A DNA stretch of 64,000 nucleotides from Taklimakanibacter deserti. Lineage in GTDB: Bacteria; Pseudomonadota; Alphaproteobacteria; Rhizobiales; Aestuariivirgaceae. The stretch is from contig QORU01000018.1 in assembly GCA_003574785.1 (NCBI GenBank), forward strand, positions 84,254 to 148,253. The letters run 5' to 3'. How positions within the stretch are numbered: position 1 is the stretch's first letter; each line of letters begins with the position of its first letter. The notes under the pieces were generated by a model. The model worked only from the letters and a program-made list of their open reading frames with translations, made no database searches and was not told the origin of the DNA. The position numbers and the translations under genes are program-made. This document shows positions 1 through 11,245 of the stretch, in pieces.

Positions 1-408
1 CAGGCTTCCGGCCGTCGTCTTCTTCTTCGCCTTGAGATCGGGGAAGAGCTCGTAGACGCGATCGAGCGATGCGGAGTAGTCGCCCTTTCTCAGAAAGGCG
101 CCCATCTCGAAATTCTCGTGAACCGTCATCTCGCCGAAGATGTTGCGCACCTGCGGCACGTAGCAGATGCCGGCCTGCACGATGCGATTGGGAGCCCAGC
201 CGGTGATGTCGGTATCGGCCATCGAGATCGATCCGGCGCGGATATTGAGCAGACCGAAGATCGACTTCATCGCCGTCGACTTGCCGGCGCCATTCGGGCC
301 GACGATGGCCACGATCTCGCTTCTCGCGACCTGGAGTGAAAGGTCGAAGAGGATATCCGCATCCCCGTATCCAGCCCTGAGGTCCTTGATGGTCAAAAGC
401 GCGCTCAT
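1..408 (-). CDS. livF: Branched-chain amino acid ABC transporter ATPase LivF (partial, 3' end outside window)
   Basis: This is the N-terminal 136 codons of an ABC ATPase; the gene runs off the left edge of the window. The Walker A motif GPNGAGKS lies at residues 37-44 and a Q-loop (YVPQ) follows near residue 83. The sequence pattern (N-terminal LTIKDLRAGYG, VPQVRNIFGEMTVHENFEMG) is that of LivF, one of two cytoplasmic ATPases that power high-affinity uptake of branched-chain amino acids or related compounds. Its ATG overlaps the stop of the upstream ATPase gene (ATGA), so the two are translationally coupled. Substrate is not decidable because the binding protein and permeases are not in the window. 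Confidence 0.88.
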   Translation of the reverse strand, partial: MSALLTIKDLRAGYGDADILFDLSLQVARSEIVAIVGPNGAGKSTAMKSIFGLLNIRAGSISMADTDITGWAPNRIVQAGICYVPQVRNIFGEMTVHENFEMGAFLRKGDYSASLDRVYELFPDLKAKKKTTAGSL

Positions 409-1274
409 GCGGTTAGGTGCTGCCGCTCTCCGAGATAGGCTTCGAGAACGCGCGGGTCCGAGCGGACGGTTTCGAAATTTCCCTCGACGAGCACCCTGCC
501 CTCCGCCATGCAGATAACCGGCGCGCAAAGCCGTTCGATCATTTCCATGTCATGCTCGATGAGGACGAAGGTGTAACCGCGCTCACGATGCAGAAAGGCG
601 ATCTTCTCCTCCAGCTTGCGCAGCAAGGTGCGATTCACGCCGGCGGCGGGCTCATCGAGCAAAACCAGCTCGGCATCCGTCATCATGGTCCGCCCAAGCT
701 CCAGGAGCTTCTTCTGGCCGCCCGATATCCGGCCCGCCCGCTGGTGGGCGATCTGGGTCAACTCGAGGAACTCCAGCACTTCCCAGGCCCTCCGCGAAGT
801 CTTCGCCTCCACGTCCTTCACTCTCGCCGGGGCGATCCAATTGTTGATGAGCGATTCCCCAGGCTGCCCGGGAGCGACCATCATGAGATTCTCGATAACG
901 GAGAGATGATCGAATTCATGCGGGATTTGGAACGTCCGCACGAGCCCCTTCTGAAACCGGCGGTCCGGGGTCAGGGTCGTTATGTCCTCGCCGAGATAGA
1001 TGATCTGGCCGGAGTCCGGATAGAGGGCGCCGGCGATCATGTTGAACACCGTAGTCTTGCCGGCTCCATTAGGTCCGACGAGCCCCGTGATTGAACCCCT
1101 CGCCACGGAGATCGAACAGTCGTCGACGGCCCGAAACGACCCGAAGCTCATCGTCAGACGCTCGCAAGAGAGGATCGGCGGCACGCTCGTCACGGGTCTC
1201 AGTCGATCCCGAGCAACGGGCAGCGCACCGCCGATCGGCGCCGACCCCCGGTCGCCATTGTTCGGCACAGCCAT
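405..1274 (-). CDS. livG: Branched-chain amino acid ABC transporter ATPase LivG
   Basis: This is an ABC ATPase of about 289 residues. Walker A GPNGAGKTT, signature ISGGQKK and Walker B LVLLDEP followed by the LivG-typical AAGVN are all present, and the C-terminus (FVLIEHDMEMIERLCAPVICMAEG) fits LivG. It pairs with the downstream LivF ATPase. The start is uncertain: the frame is open to a GTG at 1292, I chose the ATG at 1274, but the conserved domain begins only some 35 residues later, and internal GTG codons just before ILSCERLTMSFG would give a length closer to the family norm. It is the first gene of the run seen here, with about 350 bp of gene-free DNA upstream. Confidence 0.88.
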   Translation of the reverse strand: MAVPNNGDRGSAPIGGALPVARDRLRPVTSVPPILSCERLTMSFGSFRAVDDCSISVARGSITGLVGPNGAGKTTVFNMIAGALYPDSGQIIYLGEDITTLTPDRRFQKGLVRTFQIPHEFDHLSVIENLMMVAPGQPGESLINNWIAPARVKDVEAKTSRRAWEVLEFLELTQIAHQRAGRISGGQKKLLELGRTMMTDAELVLLDEPAAGVNRTLLRKLEEKIAFLHRERGYTFVLIEHDMEMIERLCAPVICMAEGRVLVEGNFETVRSDPRVLEAYLGERQHLTA

Positions 1275-1623
1275 GACTGCAGCCCGAGGCACCGCCTCAG
1301 CGCGTGCCGTATCGTCATCGACCTACATCCCACCGCATATCCGCCCTATCGGCCGGGCGGCGCGAGCGACGCCGTCCGTGCCCTGCAAAAACACTACCAG
1401 CTTGCGCAGCGGGAATTGCATGTCGGAGGGCCAAAAATGTCACGAAAGGGCCATCCCGACCGCAGTGACGGTCCAACGCGTGTCAGTCCCTTCGGACTAT
1501 TGCCCGGTGGGGCCATTGCGCCTATCAATTGGGCCAGCTGGTCAACTTGCGCACGATCATGCGGCACCGTTCCCGTCGGCGAGGCAATTTCAGCAAATAG
1601 AAGTTTCGTCTGGGTGGCACTCA
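1275..1623. other. Intergenic region between livG and the AraC regulator
   Basis: About 350 bp lie between the divergent livG and AraC-type genes. A 72-codon frame on the plus strand has no family resemblance and overlaps the AraC start, so I do not call it. The region presumably holds the two divergent promoters, but I cannot point to convincing -35/-10 elements or a clear operator. No RNA gene was recognised. Confidence 0.5.
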
Positions 1624-2526
1624 ATGTCTGATGTTGTGTGGCAGAATTACTCCGAGTTCTATCAGAAGTCCGGTTATGGCAGTTTTCCGCAGGAGCACCG
1701 CAGTTCGAAGGGGCGACTCGAATTCCGCATGATCCTTGTCGAGCAAGGGCCGCATGATTTCGTCGACCCGGCGCTTCCCGAGACGCTCCTCGCCCTCCCG
1801 CTGACCGTCGAGCGCGATTGCAACTGGGGCTGGACGATCGGTGAGTACCGCCATCGCCAGAAGGCGGAAGTGGGCCGAATGCTTGTCATCCCGTCCGAGA
1901 CCGAGAGCACCTGGGACGTGGACGGGTGCCGGAAGATCCTGGTTCTTTCCATTCCCAACGATACAGTCCGCGCCGTTTTCGGCAGCGCGTGTCCGCGGCG
2001 CATCGGCAAAGCGTTCTGGAAGCTCTGCGAGCAGACCTGGGCCGATCCCCTCGTCGAAGTCCTCCTCGGTCGGCTATGGGAGAGTGTCGCGGGCAACAAG
2101 GCGGCGGACAAATATCTGGCCGACGGATTGTTGATGTCGGTCCTATCGCAATTGCTCATCAGGGCCGGAACCGATCTTCAGCCCAATGCGGCTGTAGCTC
2201 TGCCGCAATGGCGGCTGAACCGCGTCAAGCAGTTCGTTGCGAGCCATCTCGGGGAAGAAATCAGCCTGGACCAGCTCGCCGCCGCCGCAGGGCTAAGTCG
2301 GAGACATTTTGCCCGCAGCTTTCACCAGGAGCTGGGCGAGACCCCGCATCGCTGGCTCATGCAGACGCGCCTGGAAAAAGCCAAGCATCTGCTGCGCAGC
2401 GGCGAGACTTCCGTCGGCGAGATTGCCGAAACCTGCGGCTTCTCCAGCCAGAGCCACCTCACCGCGGCGCTGAAGCAATCCGACGGCATGACGCCGCATC
2501 GCTGGCGCCAGCAATTTCGCCACTGA
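1624..2526 (+). CDS. AraC family transcriptional regulator
   Basis: The gene codes for a 300-residue one-component regulator. The last 100 residues form the double helix-turn-helix AraC domain, with the first recognition unit LDQLAAAAGLSRRHFARSFH and the second VGEIAETCGFSSQSHLTAAL followed by the usual GMTPHRWR end. The first 190 residues are a cupin-like sensor domain of unknown ligand. I chose ATG 1624 because the upstream in-frame sequence looks non-coding. It is divergent from livG, so it could control the transporter, but this is inference from position. The 3' end abuts a truncated toxin gene in the same frame, suggesting that a deletion or insertion joined the two. Confidence 0.85.
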   Translation: MSDVVWQNYSEFYQKSGYGSFPQEHRSSKGRLEFRMILVEQGPHDFVDPALPETLLALPLTVERDCNWGWTIGEYRHRQKAEVGRMLVIPSETESTWDVDGCRKILVLSIPNDTVRAVFGSACPRRIGKAFWKLCEQTWADPLVEVLLGRLWESVAGNKAADKYLADGLLMSVLSQLLIRAGTDLQPNAAVALPQWRLNRVKQFVASHLGEEISLDQLAAAAGLSRRHFARSFHQELGETPHRWLMQTRLEKAKHLLRSGETSVGEIAETCGFSSQSHLTAALKQSDGMTPHRWRQQFRH

Positions 2527-2688
2527 CCACTGGGCAAAAACCGGGAGCGTGTCCGGTTCGAAGTTGCGGGTGGAAACTATCGCCTGGTGGTCGCCTTCGA
2601 TTTCCGCCGACAGGTAGCTTTCGTAAAGTTCATCGGCACCCATGCCGAGTACGACCGAATCGATGCTTTGACCATATCGCAATTCTGA
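2527..2688 (+). pseudogene. higB: HigB-type mRNA interferase toxin, 3' fragment
   Basis: Immediately after the AraC stop the same frame stays open for 53 codons and ends with TGA at 2686. The peptide matches the C-terminal half of HigB-family toxins: the core NYRLVV, then VKFIGTHAEYDRIDA close to the end. HigB proteins are ribosome-dependent mRNA endonucleases of about 95 residues; the first 45-50 residues are missing here and there is no convincing start codon. It lies 12 bp before the antitoxin remnant, the normal higB-higA order. Seen: the truncation. Inferred: the toxin is dead. Confidence 0.75.
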
Positions 2689-2700
2689 AGGAAATTCTCG

Positions 2701-3079
2701 ATGGAGTTTCGTCCGATCCGCACAGACAAAGATCACCGAGCCGCGCTCGCCGAGATCGACGCTGGCTGGGGAGCACCGGAGGGCACCGAGGCAGGCGACA
2801 GGCGTGCTCCTTGCCCTTGTCGAAATATACGAAGCCAAACGATGGCCGATCGACGTCGACACGGGCTTTGATCCGATCGATGTGCTCAACTATGCCATCG
2901 AGGAGCTCGGGCATACCCAAGCGGAATTAGCCGATCTTCTCGGCTCGCGCCCGCGCGCGTCGGAAGTCCTCTCGCGCCGACGCGCGCTCACGGTCGACAT
3001 GATCTACAAGATTAGCGAGACATGGAAAATTCCAGCGGAGCTTCTGATCCGTCCCTACAAGATCAAACGTGCCGCCTGA
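2701..3079 (+). pseudogene. higA: HigA-type antitoxin, frameshifted
   Basis: A good ribosome site (GAAGGA) precedes ATG 2701, which opens a frame starting MEFRPIRTDKDHRAALAEID, a typical HigA N-terminus, and runs as far as the GDR residues near 2802. The continuation VLLALVEIYEAKRWPID is in the next frame from 2804. Aligned with the family consensus (..DRLxVLLALVE..), a few bases appear to be lost around 2800-2804. The C-terminal part is intact and contains an Xre/Cro-type helix-turn-helix (TQAELADLLGSRPRASEVLS). A shorter protein of 91 residues starting at GTG 2804 could still be made and might keep DNA binding. Confidence 0.75.
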
Positions 3080-3123
3080 TGATTGCGGATTGAAGCAACT
3101 CTATTCCGTTCAAGACGCTGGTT

Positions 3124-4758
<1,635 letters not shown>

Positions 4759-4786
4759 CTAATCTAACCTCTCATCCATACGATTC

Positions 4787-4814
4787 GAAGCCCGGATTTT
4801 GAGGTCCGGGCTTC
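4787..4814 (-). terminator. Hairpin between secG and pyrG, weak or partial terminator
   Basis: A perfect 10-bp inverted repeat (GAAGCCCGGA / TCCGGGCTTC) with an 8-nt loop sits in the gap after secG. On the minus strand it is not followed by a T-run, so it is a poor intrinsic terminator; it may attenuate read-through into pyrG or stabilise an mRNA end. Function is inferred from position only. Confidence 0.35.
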
Positions 4815-4835
4815 TGTGGAAAGCTGTGAAACAAA

Positions 4836-5249
4836 TTACTGTGAAACAGGGACTTGTGGTTGTCCCGGTTTCGCGGAACCGCCGCCTTGGCCCTGCCCTT
4901 GCTCGCCGCTCGACGGCAATTGCGGCAGCACGCCGCTGCCCTCGCTGCCTGCCGGCGGTGCCGTCTGGCTTTGATTCTGCTGTGTCTGCGTCGCCGGACG
5001 GTCGAAAAGCGATCCGCCACCGGTGTGCCTGGAAAGCAAGGTCAGGCCGATCGAGGTCAGGAAGAAGATGACGGCCAGAATGGCCGTCGTCCGCGTCAGC
5101 GTATTGCCGACCCCCCTTGCCGAGAACAGCGACCCGCCACCGCCACCACCGCCAATGCCCAAAGCGCCGCCCTCGGAGCGCTGCAGCAGCACGACGCCAA
5201 TGAGCGCGATGGCGATGATCAAATGGATGACGAGCAGGACGGTTTGCAT
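4836..5249 (-). CDS. secG: Preprotein translocase subunit SecG
   Basis: SecG is the small accessory subunit of the SecYEG channel in the inner membrane. The 137-residue product has two membrane segments (about residues 3-22 and 53-72) separated by the glycine-rich loop with LQRSEGGALGIGGG, the signature of SecG. The tail is a Gln/Ser/Gly/Pro-rich extension of roughly 60 residues, as often seen in alphaproteobacteria. I chose ATG 5249 (MQTVLLVIHL) because the sequence upstream in frame is unlike SecG. It sits between tpiA and pyrG on the same strand. Confidence 0.93.
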   Translation of the reverse strand: MQTVLLVIHLIIAIALIGVVLLQRSEGGALGIGGGGGGGSLFSARGVGNTLTRTTAILAVIFFLTSIGLTLLSRHTGGGSLFDRPATQTQQNQSQTAPPAGSEGSGVLPQLPSSGEQGQGQGGGSAKPGQPQVPVSQ

Positions 5250-5340
5250 CTTCTGGGGGTCCGGTTCCGAAATTCGGTGGCAGCGTCTAGCGCGGATATG
5301 GGGTGGAGGCAACCCTCAGGCAAGCCGGCCTGCCGTTCGG

Positions 5341-6078
5341 TCAGGCATAGGCCTTGATGATGCCGATGAAATCGGCGGCCTTGAGGCTGGCCCCCCCGAC
5401 CAGGGCGCCGTTCACATTGGCGACGGCCATGAGCTCCGCCGCATTGGCAGGCTTCACCGACCCGCCATAGAGGATGCGCATCAAGGGATCGGTCTCTCGG
5501 CGGATGGATTGATGCACCTCGCCCACTTCCGCCGTTGTCGGGGTAAGGCCGGTGCCAATGGCCCAGACCGGCTCATAGGCGATGACCGTGTTGGCCGCCG
5601 TGGAACCCGCCGGGACCGAGCCCTTGAGCTGGCGTGAGATCACGGCCAGCGTCTGGCCGGATTTGCGCTGCTCCAGCGTCTCGCCGATGCAGACGATGGC
5701 GATGAGCCCGGCCGCGTGGGCGGCCTCCGCCTTGCGGCGGACGATCTCGTCGGTCTCGCCGTGATCGGTGCGCCTTTCGGAATGGCCGACGATGACGGCG
5801 CTGCAGCCGGCATCCTTGAGCATCTCGGCTGAAATGTCGCCCGTATGGGCGCCATTGGCGTTCCAGTGGCAGTCCTGGCCGCCCAGCCTGATCCTGGCGC
5901 CCTTGACCACCGTTCTGACGGCGCTGATGAGGGTGGCCGGCGGACAGAGCATGACCTCACATTTGAGCCGGACATCCTTGAGCATGCCGGCGAGGAGCCG
6001 CGCCTCCTTCAGCGCTGCCGTGGTGCCGTTCATCTTCCAGTTTCCCGCCACCAGCGGTCTTGGCGATTTCTGAGCCAT
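5341..6078 (-). CDS. tpiA: Triosephosphate isomerase
   Basis: The 245-residue TIM-barrel enzyme interconverts dihydroxyacetone phosphate and glyceraldehyde 3-phosphate. Visible landmarks are the N-terminal GNWKMNG with the substrate-binding Asn and Lys, the electrophilic His in GHSERR, the catalytic Glu in [11 protein letters not shown] followed by flexible loop 6, and the phosphate-binding YGGSV and GGASL. The start at ATG 6078 ([18 protein letters not shown]) gives the family length; the much longer open frame upstream is not conserved. It is divergent from ppiD and 91 bp upstream of secG. Confidence 0.96.
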   Translation of the reverse strand: MAQKSPRPLVAGNWKMNGTTAALKEARLLAGMLKDVRLKCEVMLCPPATLISAVRTVVKGARIRLGGQDCHWNANGAHTGDISAEMLKDAGCSAVIVGHSERRTDHGETDEIVRRKAEAAHAAGLIAIVCIGETLEQRKSGQTLAVISRQLKGSVPAGSTAANTVIAYEPVWAIGTGLTPTTAEVGEVHQSIRRETDPLMRILYGGSVKPANAAELMAVANVNGALVGGASLKAADFIGIIKAYA

Positions 6079-6201
6079 TTCAATCCCCTGCACGATAGTG
6101 TCGTTTCCTCCTAGCAGAGCCAGGCAAGGCTTGCGAGGCCTGATCCTCGTCCCTATGATGCGCGCCGCGTTCGTGCCGGACGCTCGAAAAGAAGGTGCTT
6201 G

Positions 6202-8091
6202 ATGCTCGACAAGTTGCGTGATTCCGCGAAAAGCTGGGTGGCCAAGGTGCTCTTGGGCCTCTTGGCCGCGAGCTTTGTCGTCTGGGGCGTCGCCGACGTC
6301 TTCACCTTCCGGCCGGGCTCGGCGCTGGCGACGGTCGGCGACCAGGAGATTTCCGCCCAGAATTTCACTGACAGCTACCGCAACTGGCTGCAAAACTATC
6401 AGCGCCAGGTCGGCCAGACGATCACGCCGGAACAAGCCCGCCTCCTGGGCCTCGATCGTATCTTCCTCAACGGGATGATCCGCGATGCCGCCCTCGACGG
6501 GGAAGCGGACAAGATGAAGCTCGCGATCTCAGACCAGCAGATCGCCGACATCATCCAGACCAACAGGGCTTTTCACAATTCGCAAGGCCAGTTCGATCCG
6601 ACACTGTTCCGCGAGGTGCTGCGGCAAAACGGCTTGAGCGAGGCGGGCTATGTCGCCGGCGAGCGCCAGCGCTTTCTGCGCGGTGCCCTGGCCGACACCG
6701 TCGAGTGGAACTTCACGCCTCCCAATACGCTGAAGGAGGCCGTCTATCGCCATCGCAACGAGGAGCGCGATGCGCGCTACTTCGTCCTCAGGCCCGCGGA
6801 GCAGGATGTCCCCTCGCCCAGCGAGCAGGATCTCAAGACCTATTGGGAGAAGAACAGCGCGCGCTATACCGCGCCTGAATATCGCGTCATTGCCGTCCTC
6901 AAGGCCGACCCGCAGGATATCGCCCCTAAGATCCAGATCAGCGATGCCGATCTCGCCGCCGCTTACGACAAGTTCAAACGCGACTACTTCAAGCCCGAGA
7001 CCCGCGCCATCTTGCAGATTCCCTTCCCCAATGTCGATGAAGCCAAGAAGGCGAAGGAGCGGATCGCCGCGGGCACGGATTTCATGGCGCTGGCCAAGGA
7101 GCGCGGGCTGACCGACGCCGATGCCTCGCTGGGCGAGGTCAGCAAGGACAAGATCTTCGACACGATCATCGCCGATGCCGCCTTCGGCCTGGCGCAGGAC
7201 CAGGTCAGCGACCCCGTGCAAGGCAAGCTGTCCGTGGTCCTGCTCAAGGTCACGAAGATCAATCCTGAGAAGCAGTCGACGCTCGATGAGGTGAAGAACG
7301 AGCTCACCTCGCGCCTGCAGCTCGAAAAGGCGAAAGGCGAGGTGCAGAACACCTATGATGCGGTCGAGGATGCCCGCGCCCAGCAGAAATCCTTCGACGA
7401 CATCGCCAAAGAAGTGAAGCTCGATCTCGTCGTCACCCCGCCGGTCGATCCGCAAGGCCTCGGCAAGGACGGCAAGGAAGTGAACGTGCCGTTCAAGGAA
7501 GGCGTCCTCAAGCAGGCTTTCGAAAGCGACACCGGGGTCGAGAACGACGCGCTCACGACGCCGTCGAGCGGCTATGTCTGGTACGAGGTCCGCGAAGTGA
7601 CACCGTCCGCGGTCAAGCCCTTCGACACGGTCAAGGCGCAAGTGGAAAGCGACTGGAAAGCCCAGAAGTTGCGCGAGGTGGCGCTCGAAAAGGCCAAGCA
7701 GCTGGTGGAGCGCGCGCAGAACGGCATCGCGTTCGAGACGCTGGCCGGCGAAGCCAAGGCCGAGATCAAGAAGGTCGAGGGCCTCAAGCGCAACGAGACG
7801 ACGAACGAATTCGGTCCCGAAGCGGTCGCGGCCCTGTTCTCGGTGCCCGAGAACGGCTTTGCCTTCGCCCCCGAAGGCGACGGCAAGGGTGCGAAGATCA
7901 TGCAGTCGCAGGCGGTGCTCATTCCGACCTTCGATCCCAATTCGGAAGAAGCCAAAACCATCACCAAGGCGCTCACCGACGGCGCCGGCAGCAATCTGGC
8001 GGCGAGCTATGTCGCCGACGTGCAGAATGAGCTCGATGTCTATGTAGACGAGAATATGTGGCGACAGGTCACGGGCGCGAACGCGAACTGA
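6202..8091 (+). CDS. ppiD: Membrane-anchored periplasmic peptidyl-prolyl isomerase PpiD/SurA-like
   Basis: The 629-residue protein has a short cytoplasmic N-terminus, one membrane segment (about residues 13-32, [17 protein letters not shown]), a SurA-type N-terminal chaperone domain (about 35-230), a parvulin-like domain around residues 260-360, and a long C-terminal region. PpiD anchors at the periplasmic side of the Sec translocon and assists newly exported proteins. ATG 6202 follows GAAGG with good spacing; a TTG directly before it is less likely. In related bacteria the gene also lies between tpiA and trpE, and there are only 39 bp to trpE, so trpE may be expressed by read-through. Confidence 0.9.
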   Translation: MLDKLRDSAKSWVAKVLLGLLAASFVVWGVADVFTFRPGSALATVGDQEISAQNFTDSYRNWLQNYQRQVGQTITPEQARLLGLDRIFLNGMIRDAALDGEADKMKLAISDQQIADIIQTNRAFHNSQGQFDPTLFREVLRQNGLSEAGYVAGERQRFLRGALADTVEWNFTPPNTLKEAVYRHRNEERDARYFVLRPAEQDVPSPSEQDLKTYWEKNSARYTAPEYRVIAVLKADPQDIAPKIQISDADLAAAYDKFKRDYFKPETRAILQIPFPNVDEAKKAKERIAAGTDFMALAKERGLTDADASLGEVSKDKIFDTIIADAAFGLAQDQVSDPVQGKLSVVLLKVTKINPEKQSTLDEVKNELTSRLQLEKAKGEVQNTYDAVEDARAQQKSFDDIAKEVKLDLVVTPPVDPQGLGKDGKEVNVPFKEGVLKQAFESDTGVENDALTTPSSGYVWYEVREVTPSAVKPFDTVKAQVESDWKAQKLREVALEKAKQLVERAQNGIAFETLAGEAKAEIKKVEGLKRNETTNEFGPEAVAALFSVPENGFAFAPEGDGKGAKIMQSQAVLIPTFDPNSEEAKTITKALTDGAGSNLAASYVADVQNELDVYVDENMWRQVTGANAN

Positions 8092-8130
8092 ACCTCAACC
8101 CTGAAAGCACATTCATCTTGGTCTACTCAC

Positions 8131-9651
8131 ATGCAAGTCTTACCCGAATTCGACGCGTTCCGTCGCGTCTATGATTTAGGCGAAGCGCAGATCCTTTCCA
8201 CCCGGCTCGTCGCCGATCTCGAGACGCCCGTCTCGGCCATGCTCAAGCTCGCGCGCAATGCGCGCTATTCCTTCCTCCTCGAATCGGTGGAAGGCGGCGC
8301 GGTGCGCGGGCGCTATTCCATCATCGGCATGCGGCCCGACGTCATCTGGAAGGTCGAGGGCCGCAAGGCCTCGATCAACCGGCGCGCGCTGTTCAATCCG
8401 GACGGCCCCTTCGAAACGGTCGATCTCGAGCCGCTCCCCGCCTTGCGGGCGCTGCTCAAGGAAAGCCGCATCGCGCTTCCGCCCGACGCGCCCCCGATGG
8501 CCGCCGGCGTCTTCGGCTATATGGGCTATGACATGGTGCGGCTGATGGAGGACCTGCCTCAGCCCAACCAGGACGTCATCGGCCTGCCCGACGGCATGCT
8601 CATCCGCCCGACGATCATGGCGATCTTCGATTCGGTGAAGGACGACGTCACGGTGGTGACGCCGGTCTATCCGGAAGGCGATGTCAGCGCCAAGGCGGCC
8701 TATGCGCGCGCCATGGAGCGGCTCGCTTACGTGGTCGAGGCGCTCGACCGGCCGCTCGATCACGGGATGATGGGCCGCGCCGACGTGCCCGCTATCGGCG
8801 AGCCCAGCTCCAACACGTCACCGCAAGACTATATGGGCATGGTGGAGAAGGCCAAGGAGTACATCGCCTCGGGCGACATCTTCCAGGTGGTGCTGTCGCA
8901 GCGCTTCGAGGCGCCCTTCACGCTGCCGCCCTTCGCGCTCTACCGCTCGCTCCGGCGCGTCAATCCTTCGCCCTTCCTCTATTATCTCGACTTCGACCGT
9001 TTCGCGATCATCGGCTCATCGCCCGAGATCCTGGTCAGGGTCAGGGACGGCAAGGTGACGATCCGCCCGATCGCCGGCACGCGGCGGCGCGGCGAGACGC
9101 CGAGCGAGGACCGCGCTTTGGCCGAGGAGCTGCTCGCCGATCCCAAGGAGCGCGCCGAGCATCTGATGCTGCTCGATCTCGGCCGCAACGATGTCGGCCG
9201 CGTCGCCAAGATCGGCTCGATCAAGGTGACGGACCAGTTCATCCTCGAATATTACAGCCATGTTATGCATATCGTGTCCAATGTCGAAGGCGAGCTCGCG
9301 CCCAGATATGACGCGATCGACGCCCTCGTCGCCGGCTTCCCGGCAGGCACGGTGTCGGGTGCACCCAAAGTGCGGGCCATGCAGATCATCGACGAGCTGG
9401 AGCACGAGAAGCGCGGTGCCTACGCAGGCTGCGCCGGCTATTTCTCGGCCGACGGCGACATGGACACCTGCATCATGCTGCGCACGGCCATCGTCAAGGA
9501 CGGCAAGATGTATGTGCAGGCGGGTGCCGGCCTCGTCGCCGACAGCGTGCCCAAGTCCGAGCACATGGAATGCGTCAATAAGGCCAAGGCCCTGTTCCGC
9601 GCCGCCGACGACGCGGTGCGCTTCGCCGGACGCGCCGGGAGGGGACAATGA
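8131..9651 (+). CDS. trpE: Anthranilate synthase component I
   Basis: The 506-residue chorismate-utilising enzyme makes anthranilate from chorismate and ammonia. The C-terminal catalytic half carries family motifs: the IASGDIFQVVLSQRF region, the SSPEIL segment, PIAGTRRRG, DLGRNDVGRV, and the final AGCAGYFSADGDMDTCIMLRT and QAGAGLVADS. The N-terminal part has the LLESVEGG element that contributes to tryptophan feedback binding in the family. Only 39 bp separate it from ppiD and I see no Trp-rich leader peptide or attenuator there. The stop overlaps the trpG start by 4 bp, matching the stoichiometric complex the two form. Confidence 0.97.
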   Translation: MQVLPEFDAFRRVYDLGEAQILSTRLVADLETPVSAMLKLARNARYSFLLESVEGGAVRGRYSIIGMRPDVIWKVEGRKASINRRALFNPDGPFETVDLEPLPALRALLKESRIALPPDAPPMAAGVFGYMGYDMVRLMEDLPQPNQDVIGLPDGMLIRPTIMAIFDSVKDDVTVVTPVYPEGDVSAKAAYARAMERLAYVVEALDRPLDHGMMGRADVPAIGEPSSNTSPQDYMGMVEKAKEYIASGDIFQVVLSQRFEAPFTLPPFALYRSLRRVNPSPFLYYLDFDRFAIIGSSPEILVRVRDGKVTIRPIAGTRRRGETPSEDRALAEELLADPKERAEHLMLLDLGRNDVGRVAKIGSIKVTDQFILEYYSHVMHIVSNVEGELAPRYDAIDALVAGFPAGTVSGAPKVRAMQIIDELEHEKRGAYAGCAGYFSADGDMDTCIMLRTAIVKDGKMYVQAGAGLVADSVPKSEHMECVNKAKALFRAADDAVRFAGRAGRGQ

Positions 9652-10226
9652 TCATCCTCATCGACAACTACGACAGCTTTACCTGGAACCTCTATCACTT
9701 CCTGGGCGATCTCGGCGCCGAGACGGTCGTGCATCGCAACGACAAGATCAGCGTCGGCCAGGTCCTGTCGGCCAGGCCCCAGGCGATCGTGCTGTCGCCC
9801 GGCCCCTGCACGCCCAATGAGGCCGGCATCTGTCTCGATCTCATCGCGAAGGCGCAGGACCAGGTGCCGATCCTCGGCGTCTGCCTCGGCCACCAGGCGA
9901 TCGGCCAGGCCTTTGGCGGCAAGGTCATCCGGGCGCCGCATCTGATGCATGGCAAACTGTCCGAAGTCCGCCACAGGGCGAAGGGCATTTTCGCCGAGGT
10001 GCCGGACGGCTTCTCGGCGACCCGCTATCATTCGCTCATCGTCGAGCGCGATAGCCTGCCCGAAAGCCTCGAAATCACCGCCGAGACGGAGGACGGCATC
10101 ATCATGGGCCTGCAGCACAAGACCAAGCCCATCCATGGCGTGCAATTCCATCCCGAAAGCATTGCTTCCGAGCATGGCCACGCTCTATTGAAGAACTTCC
10201 TCCAACAGGCGGGGGCATTCACATGA
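9648..10226 (+). CDS. trpG: Anthranilate synthase component II (glutamine amidotransferase)
   Basis: The 192-residue class I amidotransferase releases ammonia from glutamine for TrpE. The catalytic Cys is residue 79 in GVCLGHQ, and the His/Glu pair lies in VQFHPESI. The NYDSFTWNL start is typical of TrpG/PabA; because it follows trpE directly with a 4-bp overlap, TrpG is the main role, although these subunits can also serve p-aminobenzoate synthase in some bacteria. It overlaps trpD by 4 bp. Confidence 0.96.
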   Translation: MIILIDNYDSFTWNLYHFLGDLGAETVVHRNDKISVGQVLSARPQAIVLSPGPCTPNEAGICLDLIAKAQDQVPILGVCLGHQAIGQAFGGKVIRAPHLMHGKLSEVRHRAKGIFAEVPDGFSATRYHSLIVERDSLPESLEITAETEDGIIMGLQHKTKPIHGVQFHPESIASEHGHALLKNFLQQAGAFT

Positions 10227-11245
10227 CGGACCTCAAACCCCTCATAGCCAAGGCGGCGGGCGGCGAGCCCTTGACGCGCGACGAGGCCCGCGCGGCCTTC
10301 GACGTGCTGATGTCGGGCGAAGCCACGCCGTCGCAGATCGGCGGCTTCCTGATGGCGCTCCGCGTGCGTGGCGAAACGGTCGATGAGATCACCGGCGCCG
10401 TCGAGATCATGCGCGAGAAGATGACGACGGTGAAGGCGCCGGCCGATGCCATCGACATCGTCGGGACCGGCGGCGATGCCTCGGGCTCCTACAATATCTC
10501 GACCTGTGCTGCTTTCGTCACCGCAGGCACCGGTCTCAAGATCGCCAAGCACGGCAACCGGGCCCTGTCGTCGAAATCGGGATCGGCCGATGTGCTGACG
10601 GCGCTGGGCGTCAAGATCGATCTCAACCCGGAGCAAATCAGCCGCTGCATCGATGATGCGGGCTGCGGCTTCATGTTCGCGCCGGCCCATCATGCCTCGA
10701 TGAAGCATGTGGGGCCGACACGGGTCGAGCTCGGAACGCGCACGATCTTCAATCTGCTCGGTCCCCTCTCCAATCCGGCGGGCGTCAAGCGCCAGGTCAC
10801 CGGCGTCTTCGCCAAGGCCTGGGTCGAGCCCCTGGCCCATGTGCTCAACAATCTGGGCTGTGAACGCGCCTGGATCTGCCATGGCGAAGGCGGCTTCGAC
10901 GAGATCGTGCCTTCGGGCACGACCTGGATCGCCGAATTGAAGAACCACAAGGTAACGCTCGCCGAGGTGACCCCGGAAGATGTGGGCCTTGCCCGCTCAT
11001 CCGCCGCCGATCTCAAGGGCGCCGATGCGGCGCATAATGCCGAGGCGCTGCGCCAAGTGCTCGAAGGCAAGAAGAATGCTTTCCGCGACGCCGCGGTGAT
11101 GACTTCGGCTGCCGCCCTTCTCGTCGCCGGCAAGGCGAAGGATCTCAAGGAAGGTGTCGCCGAGGCGCAGAAATCGATCGACGGCGGCGGCGCGCGGGCC
11201 GTGCTCGAGAAACTGGTGAAAGTGTCGAACGGACAAAAAGCCTGA
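10223..11245 (+). CDS. trpD: Anthranilate phosphoribosyltransferase
   Basis: The 340-residue enzyme transfers the phosphoribosyl group of PRPP to anthranilate. The PRPP/metal motif [14 protein letters not shown] and the [21 protein letters not shown] segment are intact, as is the DEIVPSG element near residues 230-236. Length is normal. It overlaps trpG by 4 bp and shares one base with trpC (TGATG), so the four trp genes form a translationally coupled block. Confidence 0.97.
   Translation: MTDLKPLIAKAAGGEPLTRDEARAAFDVLMSGEATPSQIGGFLMALRVRGETVDEITGAVEIMREKMTTVKAPADAIDIVGTGGDASGSYNISTCAAFVTAGTGLKIAKHGNRALSSKSGSADVLTALGVKIDLNPEQISRCIDDAGCGFMFAPAHHASMKHVGPTRVELGTRTIFNLLGPLSNPAGVKRQVTGVFAKAWVEPLAHVLNNLGCERAWICHGEGGFDEIVPSGTTWIAELKNHKVTLAEVTPEDVGLARSSAADLKGADAAHNAEALRQVLEGKKNAFRDAAVMTSAAALLVAGKAKDLKEGVAEAQKSIDGGGARAVLEKLVKVSNGQKA

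Noticed and set aside
1416..1631. Small plus-strand frame between livG and the AraC gene
   Set aside because: It overlaps the AraC start, has no ribosome site and no similarity that I recognise.
6529..7641. A 370-codon minus-strand frame inside ppiD
   Set aside because: It lacks domain motifs and ribosome site, while the plus strand encodes a normal PpiD-like protein.
8092..8130. Tryptophan attenuator or leader peptide before trpE
   Set aside because: The 39-bp gap holds no Trp codon cluster, no hairpin series and no room for a leader.
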